Assembly: GCA_016292805.1 (NCBI GenBank)
Contig: JAEDFM010000014.1
Span: 1 to 44,106, forward strand
Origin: Treponema sp.
GTDB lineage: Bacteria; Spirochaetota; Spirochaetia; Treponematales; Treponemataceae
DNA: 44,106 nt
Direction: 5' to 3'
Both the position numbers and the translations under genes were made by a program. This document shows positions 18,903 through 26,898 of this stretch, piece by piece (position 1 is the first letter of the stretch; each line of letters opens with the position of its first letter). The notes below the pieces were generated by a model, which was not told the DNA's origin, searched no databases, and was given only the letters and a program-made list of their open reading frames with translations.

Positions 18903-19594
18903 TATTTATTGCCTTCCTTTTTTACAATCATAATATGTCTAGCAATTTCCCGATTATCTTTATCAAGTTTTTCAGCTTCCTCAAGATAATGAATTGCATC
19001 ATCCATAAGACCAAGCTTATAGTAAACCCATCCTAAAGAATCATAACAGGCAGCAGAATTAGGAGAAACTTTTACAGCTCTTTTACATAAAGAAAGAGCT
19101 CTTGTTAAATCTTTATCTTCACAGGCAAGAACATAGCCTAGTCCGTTTAATGAAGTTATGTTTTCAGGATTTGATTCCAAAGATTTTTCGTAATATTCAA
19201 TACATTTCTGGGTATCTTTCTGCTCCCAGGCAACAAAAGCAATTGCAGCATAAACAGAAGCAGTCATATAACCAGTTTCAAGTAATTTATTTAATTCAAA
19301 ATCTGCCAGTCGCTTGCGGCCAGAAATAGCATAAATTACGGCTAGTAAAAAGCGACACTGTAAAATTCTTTCAAGCTGAGTACCAGAAGTAACTACCTGT
19401 TCCAGAAATAAAAGAGAATCATCGTATTTTTCAAGCTTTGCGTAACAGAGACCTAAGTAATAGGAAACTTCTATTTTATCTACAGGACTTTCTGCAGATA
19501 AACCTAAAAAGAATGCAAGGGCATCTGAGTAGCGTCCTTCACTATAGAGTTTCTTTCCGTCATATAAAAGATTATTATTCTGCAATTTCCCCAC
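18902..19594 (-). CDS. TPR-repeat protein
   Basis: A 230-residue protein made almost wholly of tetratricopeptide repeats: five to six helix pairs with the W/G/Y/A/P pattern, for example CIEYYEKSLESNPENITSLN and LGWVYYKLGLMDDAIHYLEE. No signal peptide, so probably cytoplasmic or peripheral. The start is uncertain: GTG at 19594 follows no clear Shine-Dalgarno sequence, while a TTG 9 nt downstream has GGTGGGG just ahead. It sits 25 nt downstream of the surE remnant and couples to the TPR-NHL-vWA gene by a TAATG overlap, which suggests the two TPR proteins work together. Confidence 0.75.
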   Translation of the reverse strand: MGKLQNNNLLYDGKKLYSEGRYSDALAFFLGLSAESPVDKIEVSYYLGLCYAKLEKYDDSLLFLEQVVTSGTQLERILQCRFLLAVIYAISGRKRLADFELNKLLETGYMTASVYAAIAFVAWEQKDTQKCIEYYEKSLESNPENITSLNGLGYVLACEDKDLTRALSLCKRAVKVSPNSAACYDSLGWVYYKLGLMDDAIHYLEEAEKLDKDNREIARHIMIVKKEGNK

Positions 19595-19619
19595 CCAAAA
19601 TAATACTTTATTTTACAAT

Positions 19620-19715
19620 TTAAAGCTTATATCGTCCACTATCTGATAGCTTCTGTGCAAGGAATGTTATTCCAGGTGCATCATATCCATCATCATTTGT
19701 AAGCAATAACTTCAT
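19620..19715 (-). pseudogene. surE: surE 5' remnant (31 codons then stop)
   Basis: Between the galactokinase-like gene and the TPR gene, the minus strand reads ATG plus 30 codons giving MKLLLTNDDGYDAPGIT and then FLAQKLSDSGRYKL before TAA. This is the N-terminus of the survival-protein/5'-nucleotidase SurE, including the metal-binding NDD (residues 7-9) and the APGI turn. A full SurE is about 250 residues, but only 25 nt remain before the next gene start, and the next gene is in another frame and unrelated. The start lies 9 nt after the galK stop. It therefore looks like the head of a surE gene whose remaining ~85% was deleted. Whether the 31-residue peptide is still made is unknown. Confidence 0.8.
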
Positions 19716-19724
19716 TACAAGTCC

Positions 19725-20906
19725 CTAATCTCTAATAATACATGCACCGTCAGAAGGTTCTACTTCATAACATTCAGGATGGAAACCAAATATCTTTTCA
19801 AATTCATTTAATTTTGAATTGAAATTTTCCACATCATTTTCACGCATTACAACAAAAAGACAACGACCAAAACCTTTACCTGTAATACGACCGCAGGTAA
19901 CTGGATTAGTAACAAGCTCCAGATTTGGTTCCAGCTCACTTACCCGTTTTAAAATCCAGTCAATTTCAGGACAAGACATATTAAACATATCTCTCATTGT
20001 TTCATGACTGTGATTTACACTTCTGGCAAACTTAAAGAAATCCCCTGTTTCAAGACCAGTTTTAGCTTCTAACAGATCTTTATGTTCACGAATTACAGAC
20101 TTAAGCTTACGCTGTACATCTTCAGTTTCAATTTCAAGAACTTCGTTAATATCAGTAATGTTATTGATATACTGCCATCCTCCGTAAACATTTGGCTTCT
20201 GTTCACGAAGATCACCTAAAAGCAATGCATACTGAGGTTCAAAGATTGAAGCTTCATTCCAAATGGAAACTCTAGGAACCTTTGTATCAATCAAAAAAAT
20301 CTTTTTATCTGAAAAGTTGAAAGGTACATAGTCCCAGCTGTTTTTGAAATAATCAGTAATTAAAAGATTACCCTTTTTACTGAAAAGTGCAGAATAATTA
20401 TCTGACAAATAATTTTCGCTCTGTAAAAAGCGGCGGTTTCCTCTTTCAAGAATCTGTAGAAGTTCGTTATCTGTACACTTAACTTCAAAAAGATTTTGAA
20501 GAGCTATTAAAGTGGCAGCCTTTATAGCAGTAGTAACACCAAAACCGGCAGAAGGCAGGATTTCGCTGTAAACTGTAAGGTCAAAACCACCAATTTCAAA
20601 CCCGCCAGATGTAAATCCATATACAATAGCTTTACAGGCATTGGCCCAGCGATCTTCTTTTTTGTATTTCAAGGCATTTACAGTGGCTTTTTTATGTTCG
20701 TTTATTTGTTTGTAAAAGAAGTGAACTGAAGTATCCTGTCGTTTAGAGACAGCAACATAGACTGGCAGGTTGACAGCCATAGAAAGGGTTTTATCTTTGA
20801 AAAACCAGGAATGTTCTCCAATTAAATGAAAACGTCCGGGAGCTTTAGCGGTTATTTCCGGCTTAGTCCCATATTCTTCAATATGAGCATCGTTAATTAA
20901 TTTCAA
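19725..20906 (-). CDS. Galactokinase-like GHMP sugar kinase
   Basis: A 393-residue GHMP-family kinase, expected to phosphorylate a sugar from ATP in the cytoplasm. Galactokinase landmarks are recognisable: PGRFHLIGEHSWF at residues 23-35 (usual PGRVNLIGEHTDY), the phosphate-binding loop LPSAGFGVTT at 117-126 (usual LPLGSGLSSS), an SDN at 167-169 where galactokinases have MDQ with the catalytic aspartate (D168), and the C-terminal GRITGKGFGRC. The substrate-binding EHTDY motif is altered, so the sugar may not be galactose. The start is TTG at 20906, preceded by AGGGG in the minus strand. It heads an operon with the surE remnant and two TPR genes and is divergent from lnt. Confidence 0.72.
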   Translation of the reverse strand: MKLINDAHIEEYGTKPEITAKAPGRFHLIGEHSWFFKDKTLSMAVNLPVYVAVSKRQDTSVHFFYKQINEHKKATVNALKYKKEDRWANACKAIVYGFTSGGFEIGGFDLTVYSEILPSAGFGVTTAIKAATLIALQNLFEVKCTDNELLQILERGNRRFLQSENYLSDNYSALFSKKGNLLITDYFKNSWDYVPFNFSDKKIFLIDTKVPRVSIWNEASIFEPQYALLLGDLREQKPNVYGGWQYINNITDINEVLEIETEDVQRKLKSVIREHKDLLEAKTGLETGDFFKFARSVNHSHETMRDMFNMSCPEIDWILKRVSELEPNLELVTNPVTCGRITGKGFGRCLFVVMRENDVENFNSKLNEFEKIFGFHPECYEVEPSDGACIIRD

Positions 20907-20993
20907 TATATTTCCCCTCTGACTTTTAGCAATTGCTTTTTTAATTAATCATTATTATTATTCAATATAATAATACTTTAAAATAATAATATA

Positions 20994-22784
20994 ATGGATT
21001 TGATTTTACAAGTTTTTTATTCTGTTTTTTCAAGCATCATCTTAGCAGCAGCTTTACCCACAGAATTCTGTCTTTTAGGCATTCCTGGGCTTACCCTCAT
21101 TGCGCTTATTCCTTTATATTTAGCATTTTCTAAATCTAAAAATTATTTTCACTCTTTTTTGATTGGCTTTATTCAAACCTGTGTAACCCATCTTCTTTCA
21201 AGTTTCTGGCTTGCAAACTTTAAGGACTTTGCAGCTCTAACTTTAGGTGCATCAGCCTTTGGAACAGGCTTAATTGGTGGCGGTGTATTTTTGTTTATGC
21301 ATCACCCTTATGCATCCAGCAAAGCAAAAAACAATCTTAATGATTCTTCACTTTCAAAAAAATTTACAGATACTCCTGTTTTCAGAATTTTATATTTTGC
21401 AAGCATTTATACTCTTTATGAATGGATGAAATCTGTAGGATTTTTAGGCTATCCTTGGGCTACACTTGCCGGTGCCATTTACAGATGGCCATATTTAATG
21501 CAGATTGCATCTGTAACTGGAACTTATGGAATTGCCTGGTTAATAGCTTTTCTGAATGGTCTTTTTGCAGAACTTATAATTACTTTTTATAACCGTTTCA
21601 AATTAAGTGATAAGCTTAATATATGGTCCTTGAATATTGCCGGAAGATTAATCATCATTCTTTTTGCAGTATCTCTTGTTCACGGTATTTATCAATACAA
21701 CAAAAAAAGAACTCCAGACCGCACCCTTAATGCGGTTATGGTTCAGCAGAACAGTAACCCATGGGAAGAAGAATCTGATGAAGATTCTATTCTTGCTTCT
21801 GAAAGAATGTCCCAGGAACATATAGATCAGATGAAAAACGAAGGAACACCTGCTGAACTTATTGTCTGGAGCGAAGGTGTTTTAAGATATCGTTTTCCAC
21901 AAAGCGAAAAGCATTATAGAAATTATCCTGATGAAAAGCCTTTATACAGCTTTGTTCAGGAAAACAACATTCCTCTTCTTACAGGCGGCTCTTTTACCAG
22001 AGATAAAAAACGCAGAATTTATTTTAATGCGGCAATTATGTATGATTCTGAAGGTAATTATCGTGGTGTTTACGGTAAAAATCACCTTGTTCCTATGGCA
22101 GAAGCTATTCCTGGAATGGAATACCCATTTGTAAAGGATTTTATGGAACGGTTTATTGGTATATCTGCAGGCTGGACTCCAGGAGACCAGTATGTTTTAT
22201 TTAATATTCCCTGCTCTTACTATAAAAACCGGGAGCTGGATACTGTAGCTACAATTGATATTACAATTCCATACCAGGAGCAGAAGCTTCTGGATGCTAA
22301 AAAACCAACTGTAAAAATTGCTGCACCTATCTGTTATGATGATGCGTTCCCGGATATTATGCGCCCGCTCTTCCTCAACGGCGCAGAGCTTTTTGTAAAT
22401 CTTACTGACGATTCCTGGTCTTTGCTAAAATCCAGCGAATACCAGCATTACATAATCTCATCTTATCGTTGTATTGAATACAGAACTCCAATGGTTCGTT
22501 CTACAAATTCAGGCTGTACAGTTGTAATAGATGCAAATGGCGCAACACTGGCTATGCTTCCACTTTTTGAACAAACAGCTATGCACTATACAATTCCTAT
22601 TTACAGACGAACAATGACAACCTATGCCCGCTTTGGAAACTGGCTGCCAATATTACTTTTAATTCTCTGCCTTGCTTATATTGCATATACCTGTTTCACT
22701 TTTGTCCAGGATGACTACATTCCAAGTGAAAGAAAAATCAAGAAATTTAATCGTCCTAAAAAAGATAAAAAGAAGAAAAAATAG
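20994..22784 (+). CDS. lnt: Apolipoprotein N-acyltransferase
   Basis: Adds the third acyl chain to the N-terminal cysteine of lipoproteins, in the inner membrane with its active site facing the periplasm. An N-terminal block of about six membrane spans (residues 1-240) precedes a nitrilase-type domain with the catalytic triad E294 (VWSEGVLRY), K362 (YGKNHLVP) and C447 (APICYDD). A final span near 550-575 is followed by a very basic tail (KKFNRPKKDKKKKK). At 596 residues it is longer than the E. coli enzyme (about 510), with extra residues between spans and before the nucleophile. It is divergently transcribed from the galactokinase-like gene across an 87-bp AT-rich spacer. Confidence 0.92.
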   Translation: MDLILQVFYSVFSSIILAAALPTEFCLLGIPGLTLIALIPLYLAFSKSKNYFHSFLIGFIQTCVTHLLSSFWLANFKDFAALTLGASAFGTGLIGGGVFLFMHHPYASSKAKNNLNDSSLSKKFTDTPVFRILYFASIYTLYEWMKSVGFLGYPWATLAGAIYRWPYLMQIASVTGTYGIAWLIAFLNGLFAELIITFYNRFKLSDKLNIWSLNIAGRLIIILFAVSLVHGIYQYNKKRTPDRTLNAVMVQQNSNPWEEESDEDSILASERMSQEHIDQMKNEGTPAELIVWSEGVLRYRFPQSEKHYRNYPDEKPLYSFVQENNIPLLTGGSFTRDKKRRIYFNAAIMYDSEGNYRGVYGKNHLVPMAEAIPGMEYPFVKDFMERFIGISAGWTPGDQYVLFNIPCSYYKNRELDTVATIDITIPYQEQKLLDAKKPTVKIAAPICYDDAFPDIMRPLFLNGAELFVNLTDDSWSLLKSSEYQHYIISSYRCIEYRTPMVRSTNSGCTVVIDANGATLAMLPLFEQTAMHYTIPIYRRTMTTYARFGNWLPILLLILCLAYIAYTCFTFVQDDYIPSERKIKKFNRPKKDKKKKK

Positions 22785-22887
22785 TCAATACTTACAGACA
22801 TTTTTTTTAAGCCAAGCATAAAAAATATTTTTGTCAATAAAAAAAGTTTAAAATATTTTTACAAAAATTCCCAAAATTCCCTTGTTA

Positions 22888-22903
22888 TTACTATATTTAG
22901 TGT
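22888..22903 (+). promoter_or_regulatory. NrdR box in the nrd operon promoter
   Basis: TTACTATATTTAGTGT matches 14 of 16 positions of the NrdR-box consensus (ACACWATATNTWGTGT as I recall it). It lies between a TTGTTA (22882-22887) and TATTAT-type -10 candidates (22903-22911), so bound NrdR would block the promoter. A second half-site ACACTA at 22931-22936, about four helical turns away, may be the degenerate partner box. This implies autorepression of nrdR-nrdD-nrdG by nucleotide-loaded NrdR. Confidence 0.72.
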
Positions 22904-22964
22904 ATTATTATTAATCCCACCGACTAAAAAACACTAGCCGGCCAATTTCAAAAACGAGGGAAAT

Positions 22965-23450
22965 ATGCGCTGTCCATACTGTGGAAATCTTGATGACAAG
23001 GTTCTTGAATCACGAACAATGATTAACGGTGAAAGCATTCGTCGCCGTCGTGAATGCCTTGCCTGCGGTTACCGTTTTACAAGTTATGAACGAATTGATG
23101 AAAAACCATTTATGGTTGTAAAAAGAGATGGAAGAAGACAGCCTTTTGACAGAGCTAAACTTGAGAAAGGTATTGAACGAGCTCTTGAAAAACGACCAGT
23201 TTCTACCAGCATGGTTGAACAGCTTTCAAATGATATTGAAGATTTGGCAATCAAATTAGGAAAGGAAGCCAGGGAAATTTCTACAGCTTCTTTAGGTGAA
23301 CTTGTTCTGGAAAAGCTTTCTGATATTGATGCTGTTGCTTATATTCGCTTTGCTTCTGTTTACAGACACTTTGAAAACCTTGAAGAATTTATTACAGAAG
23401 TTAAGAATATTGAAAAAAGGGGCGCCCAACGGGGTGTTAAAGGGGAGTAA
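22965..23450 (+). CDS. nrdR: Transcriptional repressor NrdR
   Basis: Represses ribonucleotide reductase genes in response to ATP/dATP. The N-terminal zinc ribbon is visible as MRCPYCG...CLACGYRF (cysteines at 3, 6, 31 and 34), followed by the basic RRRRE segment that contacts DNA and an ATP-cone domain (about residues 48-138, PFMVVKRDGRRQPFDRAKLE). The 161-residue length is typical. It is the first gene of an operon with nrdD, the glycyl-radical/redoxin gene and nrdG, and a NrdR box lies in the promoter region. The start ATG is preceded by CGAGGGAAAT. Confidence 0.96.
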   Translation: MRCPYCGNLDDKVLESRTMINGESIRRRRECLACGYRFTSYERIDEKPFMVVKRDGRRQPFDRAKLEKGIERALEKRPVSTSMVEQLSNDIEDLAIKLGKEAREISTASLGELVLEKLSDIDAVAYIRFASVYRHFENLEEFITEVKNIEKRGAQRGVKGE

Positions 23451-23453
23451 AAA

Positions 23454-25562
23454 ATGAGTGATGAGTCTTTTTTTCCAGAATGGAGAAGCTTTTTGGGACA
23501 CAGTTCAGATTCAGAAACAAAAGGAGTTTTAAAATCTGTTGTTAAACGCTCTGGCGAAATTGCTGATTATGACAGAACTAAAATTGAAAAGGCAATCTGT
23601 AAAGCTATTGAAGCTGTAACAAAACAGAAAGATCCAGATAGAGCTGCAGAATTAACTGATTTAGTAGAAGAAAAACTCAGACTTCATCTTGCAGGAAACA
23701 GAGCCCACTCTATTCCAGCCATTGAAGAAATTCAGGATCTGGTTGAAACTGTACTTATTGAGCAGCAGGAAGTTGAAGTAGCAAAAGCCTATATTCTTTA
23801 CCGTGCCCGCCACGAAGCTGTCCGTGATACAAAAAACCTTATGGTTGATATCAACAAAACAATGGATGGTTATCTTGGTCAAAGTGACTGGCGTGTTAAC
23901 GAAAATGCAAATGTAAACTTTTCCCTTGGTGGTCTTATTCTTCATAACTCAGGAACAATTACAGCCAACTACTGGCTTAACAATATTTATTCCAAGGAAA
24001 TTGCAGATGCTCATAAATCAGCAGCCTTCCATATTCATGACCTGTCTATGTTTTCTGGTTATTGCGCCGGATGGTCTTTGCGACAGCTTATTGCAGAAGG
24101 TCTTGGCGGTGTCCCGGATAAAATCTCTTCTAAACCAGCATCTCACCTTTCTACATTAATGAATCAGATTGTAAACTTTCTTGGAGTTATGCAGAACGAA
24201 TGGGCTGGAGCTCAGGCTTTTTCTTCATTCGATACTTACCTTGCTCCTTTCGTAAAGGTTGATAATCTTGATGAAAAACAGGTTCGTCAGTGTCTTCAAA
24301 GCTACATCTTTGGTATTAATACACCTAGCCGCTGGGGTTCACAGGCTCCATTTACAAACATCACGCTTGATCTTGTTTGTCCAGATGACCTTAAAAATAA
24401 AAAAGCCATTGTTGGCGGAAAAGAACAGAACTTTACATACGGTGACTGTCAGAAGGAAATGGACATCATCAACAAAATCTTCATTCAGCTTATGATTGAA
24501 GGGGATTCTGAAGGCCGTGGTTTTGCTTACCCTATTCCAACTTATAACATTACAAAAGACTTTGACTGGAATTCTGAAATATCTCAGCTTTTGTTTACAA
24601 TGACTGCACAGTACGGAACTCCAAACTTCCAGAACTTTGTAAACTCAGACCTTAATCCCTCAGATGTTCGTTCAATGTGTTGTCGTCTTCAGCTTGATAA
24701 ACGAGAACTCCGCCGCCGTGGTGGTGGTTTATTTGGTGCCGATGAATTTACTGGCTCAATTGGCGTAGTAACAATCAACTTGCCTCAAATTGCATATCTT
24801 GCTAAAAATGAAGAAGAATTCTATAAACGCCTGGATTACTTAATGGATTTGGCAAAGGAAAGTCTTTGCATTAAGCGCAAGGTTATTCAGAAGCTTTATG
24901 ATGGTGGATTATATCCTTATACCCGCCGTTACTTAAAAACACTTGTAAATCATTTCAACACTATTGGTTTATGCGGTATGAATGAATGCTGTTTGAATTT
25001 CCTTGGTGTTGATATAACAACTGCAAAAGGTAAAAAATTTGCAGAAGAAGTTCTTACACATATGCGTGAAAGAATGCAGGATTATCAGGAACAGACTGGA
25101 GATTTATTCAATCTTGAAGCAACTCCTGCAGAATCAACTTCTTATCGTCTTGCCCGTCATGACAAGGAACAGTTCCCTGATATTATTACCAGTGGAAAAG
25201 AAGAGCCATTCTATACAAACTCTTCACAGTTACCAGTTGATTTTACAGCAGATGTATTTGAAGCTTTGGATTTACAGGAATCTCTTCAAACGAAATATAC
25301 AGGTGGAACAATGTTCCATGTATTTATGGGTGAAGCTCTTAAAGACTGGAAATCTTGTGCAGACCTTGTAAGAACAATTGCATCTAAATATAGAATTCCT
25401 TTCTTTACAATTTCGCCAACCTACTCCATCTGTAAAATCCATGGATATCTGGCTGGACAGCAATTTGAATGTCCAAAGTGTAAAGCCGAAAAAGAAAAGG
25501 CTCTTAAAGAAAAATTAAAGCAGCTTGAAGCAGAAAAAGAACAACTTCTGGCAAAAAAGTAG
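23454..25562 (+). CDS. nrdD: Class III anaerobic ribonucleotide reductase, catalytic chain lacking the glycyl-radical tail
   Basis: Reduces ribonucleoside triphosphates to deoxy forms under anoxia. An N-terminal ATP-cone (about 23-115) precedes the ten-stranded barrel, with the finger-loop cysteines MCCRLQLD (around residue 408) and GLCGMNECC (near 505). The C-terminus reaches the zinc region ICKIHGYLAG...CPKC (673-676), but then, in place of the usual RVxGY glycyl-radical loop, it ends with a charged heptad stretch EKALKEKLKQLEAEKEQLL. The glycyl-radical motif is encoded by the next gene. The two genes are in the same frame but are separated by three in-frame stops (25560, 25569, 25587) and a strong GGGGGAAG ribosome-binding site, so this is a real split and not one sequencing error. 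The ATG is 3 nt after nrdR. Confidence 0.93.
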   Translation: MSDESFFPEWRSFLGHSSDSETKGVLKSVVKRSGEIADYDRTKIEKAICKAIEAVTKQKDPDRAAELTDLVEEKLRLHLAGNRAHSIPAIEEIQDLVETVLIEQQEVEVAKAYILYRARHEAVRDTKNLMVDINKTMDGYLGQSDWRVNENANVNFSLGGLILHNSGTITANYWLNNIYSKEIADAHKSAAFHIHDLSMFSGYCAGWSLRQLIAEGLGGVPDKISSKPASHLSTLMNQIVNFLGVMQNEWAGAQAFSSFDTYLAPFVKVDNLDEKQVRQCLQSYIFGINTPSRWGSQAPFTNITLDLVCPDDLKNKKAIVGGKEQNFTYGDCQKEMDIINKIFIQLMIEGDSEGRGFAYPIPTYNITKDFDWNSEISQLLFTMTAQYGTPNFQNFVNSDLNPSDVRSMCCRLQLDKRELRRRGGGLFGADEFTGSIGVVTINLPQIAYLAKNEEEFYKRLDYLMDLAKESLCIKRKVIQKLYDGGLYPYTRRYLKTLVNHFNTIGLCGMNECCLNFLGVDITTAKGKKFAEEVLTHMRERMQDYQEQTGDLFNLEATPAESTSYRLARHDKEQFPDIITSGKEEPFYTNSSQLPVDFTADVFEALDLQESLQTKYTGGTMFHVFMGEALKDWKSCADLVRTIASKYRIPFFTISPTYSICKIHGYLAGQQFECPKCKAEKEKALKEKLKQLEAEKEQLLAKK

Positions 25563-25589
25563 TATAATTAAAAAGGGGGAAGAATATAA

Positions 25590-26126
25590 ATGGCAAGAAC
25601 ATTAGCAGAAATCGAACAGGAAATTGCAGAAACAAAAGCTGCATTAAATGATGTACACGGAACAGAAACAGAAGTATATGCACGAATTGTGGGATATTAT
25701 CGTGCAGTAAAACACTGGAACAAAGGTAAACGGGATGAATTTGATCAGAGAAAAATGTTTACACTTGAAGCCAGCAAAGAATATGATATTTCAGCTGTAA
25801 ATACAGAAAGTACTTCTTATACAGCACCTAAAGCTGAAGTAAAATCAGAAGAACCTGTTATGACAACAGAAAGCATTACTTACGAAATGTTTACTAGAAA
25901 AACTTGTCCTAACTGCCCTGCCGTTAAAAATTATATGTCAGAACTTGATATTCCAGGTCGCGCAATTGATGTAGATACAGAAGCAGGCCTTGCAGAAGCT
26001 GCAAAAAAAGGTGTATTCGCAACTCCAACTGTAATTTTCTATAACGCTGCAGGTGTAGAAACTGCCCGCTGTCACAATGTTGAAGAACTTGAAGCTGTAT
26101 TTAATACAGTTTCTGTAAATGCATAA
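25590..26126 (+). CDS. Glycyl-radical tail of NrdD fused to a glutaredoxin/thioredoxin-like domain
   Basis: A 178-residue two-domain protein. Residues 1-22 form an amphipathic helix with heptad spacing (L5, I8, I12, L19). Residues 25-57 match the C-terminal glycyl-radical loop of class III reductases (TEVYARIVGYYRAVKHWNKG), with G35 the expected radical site. A linker (about 60-95) leads to a redoxin domain with C106-P-N-C109 and a likely cis-proline at 146 (FATPTVIF). Family knowledge: some class III enzymes take electrons from a redoxin instead of formate; here that donor would be covalently attached to the radical subunit. It sits between nrdD and nrdG, which supplies the activase. Confidence 0.88.
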   Translation: MARTLAEIEQEIAETKAALNDVHGTETEVYARIVGYYRAVKHWNKGKRDEFDQRKMFTLEASKEYDISAVNTESTSYTAPKAEVKSEEPVMTTESITYEMFTRKTCPNCPAVKNYMSELDIPGRAIDVDTEAGLAEAAKKGVFATPTVIFYNAAGVETARCHNVEELEAVFNTVSVNA

Positions 26127-26127
26127 T

Positions 26128-26877
26128 ATGGCTATATTGCCCATAAATGAACCTGCCGGAGTTCTGGTAAAAACTACTTGTGTTGATTATCCAGGACGAG
26201 TGGCAGGTTCTTTTTTTCTAAAAGGCTGTAATCTTCGTTGCCCCTACTGCTACAATACAGGTTTAGTTTCAGGAACAAATTCTTTAGAATCATTAAACAC
26301 TGTAGAAGAGCTGTTTGCTCATTTAGAAAAACGTCAGGGAATTCTCTCTGGTCTGGTGCTTAGTGGCGGAGAACCTTTATTAAATCCTTATACTCCAATA
26401 ATCATAAAAAAGGCAAAGGAACTGAATTATAAGATTAAAATCGATACAAACGGAACCTTACCAGACGAACTGGAAGCCTTTATAAATAATTCAGAATTAA
26501 AACCAGATTTCATTGCCATGGACATTAAAACATCCCCAGACAGATATGCAGAAACATTATGCAGTAAAAAATCTGTTTTTTTTGGAAACAAAGAACATTT
26601 TGAAAATCTGGTAAAAAGAACTGCGGCATTAGTTGCTCAATATCCAGCAGACCAGCGTGAATACCGTACTGTGCTTGTACCAGGTTTAATTACAAAAGAA
26701 GATATTAAAAAAATAGCCGGCATCTTACCAAAAGACGCCAGCTGGCAATTTGCACAGTTTCGTAACGAAAACTGTTTGGATTCTAGCTATAATGAACTTT
26801 ATCCATATACAGATACCGAAGCTTTTGAATTAGTTGCATACGCAAAATCATTCATTCCAAAGGCTGCGCTTCGCTGA
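26128..26877 (+). CDS. nrdG: Anaerobic RNR activating radical-SAM enzyme (NrdG)
   Basis: Generates the glycyl radical by reductive cleavage of S-adenosylmethionine. The CxxxCxxC cluster motif is visible as C34-NLR-C38-PY-C41, followed by the SAM-binding GGEPLLNP segment near residue 78 and DTNGT further on. At 249 residues it is longer than the E. coli protein (about 154) and resembles the longer NrdG/PflA-like activases. Two starts are possible: ATG 26119, inside the preceding gene's last codons, or ATG 26128, 1 nt after its stop. I chose 26128 because MAILPINEP fits the family start better; neither has a clear Shine-Dalgarno sequence, so coupling is likely. Its presumed substrate is G35 of the preceding protein. 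Confidence 0.88.
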   Translation: MAILPINEPAGVLVKTTCVDYPGRVAGSFFLKGCNLRCPYCYNTGLVSGTNSLESLNTVEELFAHLEKRQGILSGLVLSGGEPLLNPYTPIIIKKAKELNYKIKIDTNGTLPDELEAFINNSELKPDFIAMDIKTSPDRYAETLCSKKSVFFGNKEHFENLVKRTAALVAQYPADQREYRTVLVPGLITKEDIKKIAGILPKDASWQFAQFRNENCLDSSYNELYPYTDTEAFELVAYAKSFIPKAALR

Positions 26878-26898
26878 ACAAAGCTTAAAATTAAAAAC

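Noticed and set aside
25563..25589. Idea that the NrdD split is a sequencing error or frameshift
   Set aside because: The two parts are in the same frame but divided by TAG, TAA and TAA, with a strong GGGGGAAG ribosome-binding site and correctly spaced ATG. No single error restores one chain.
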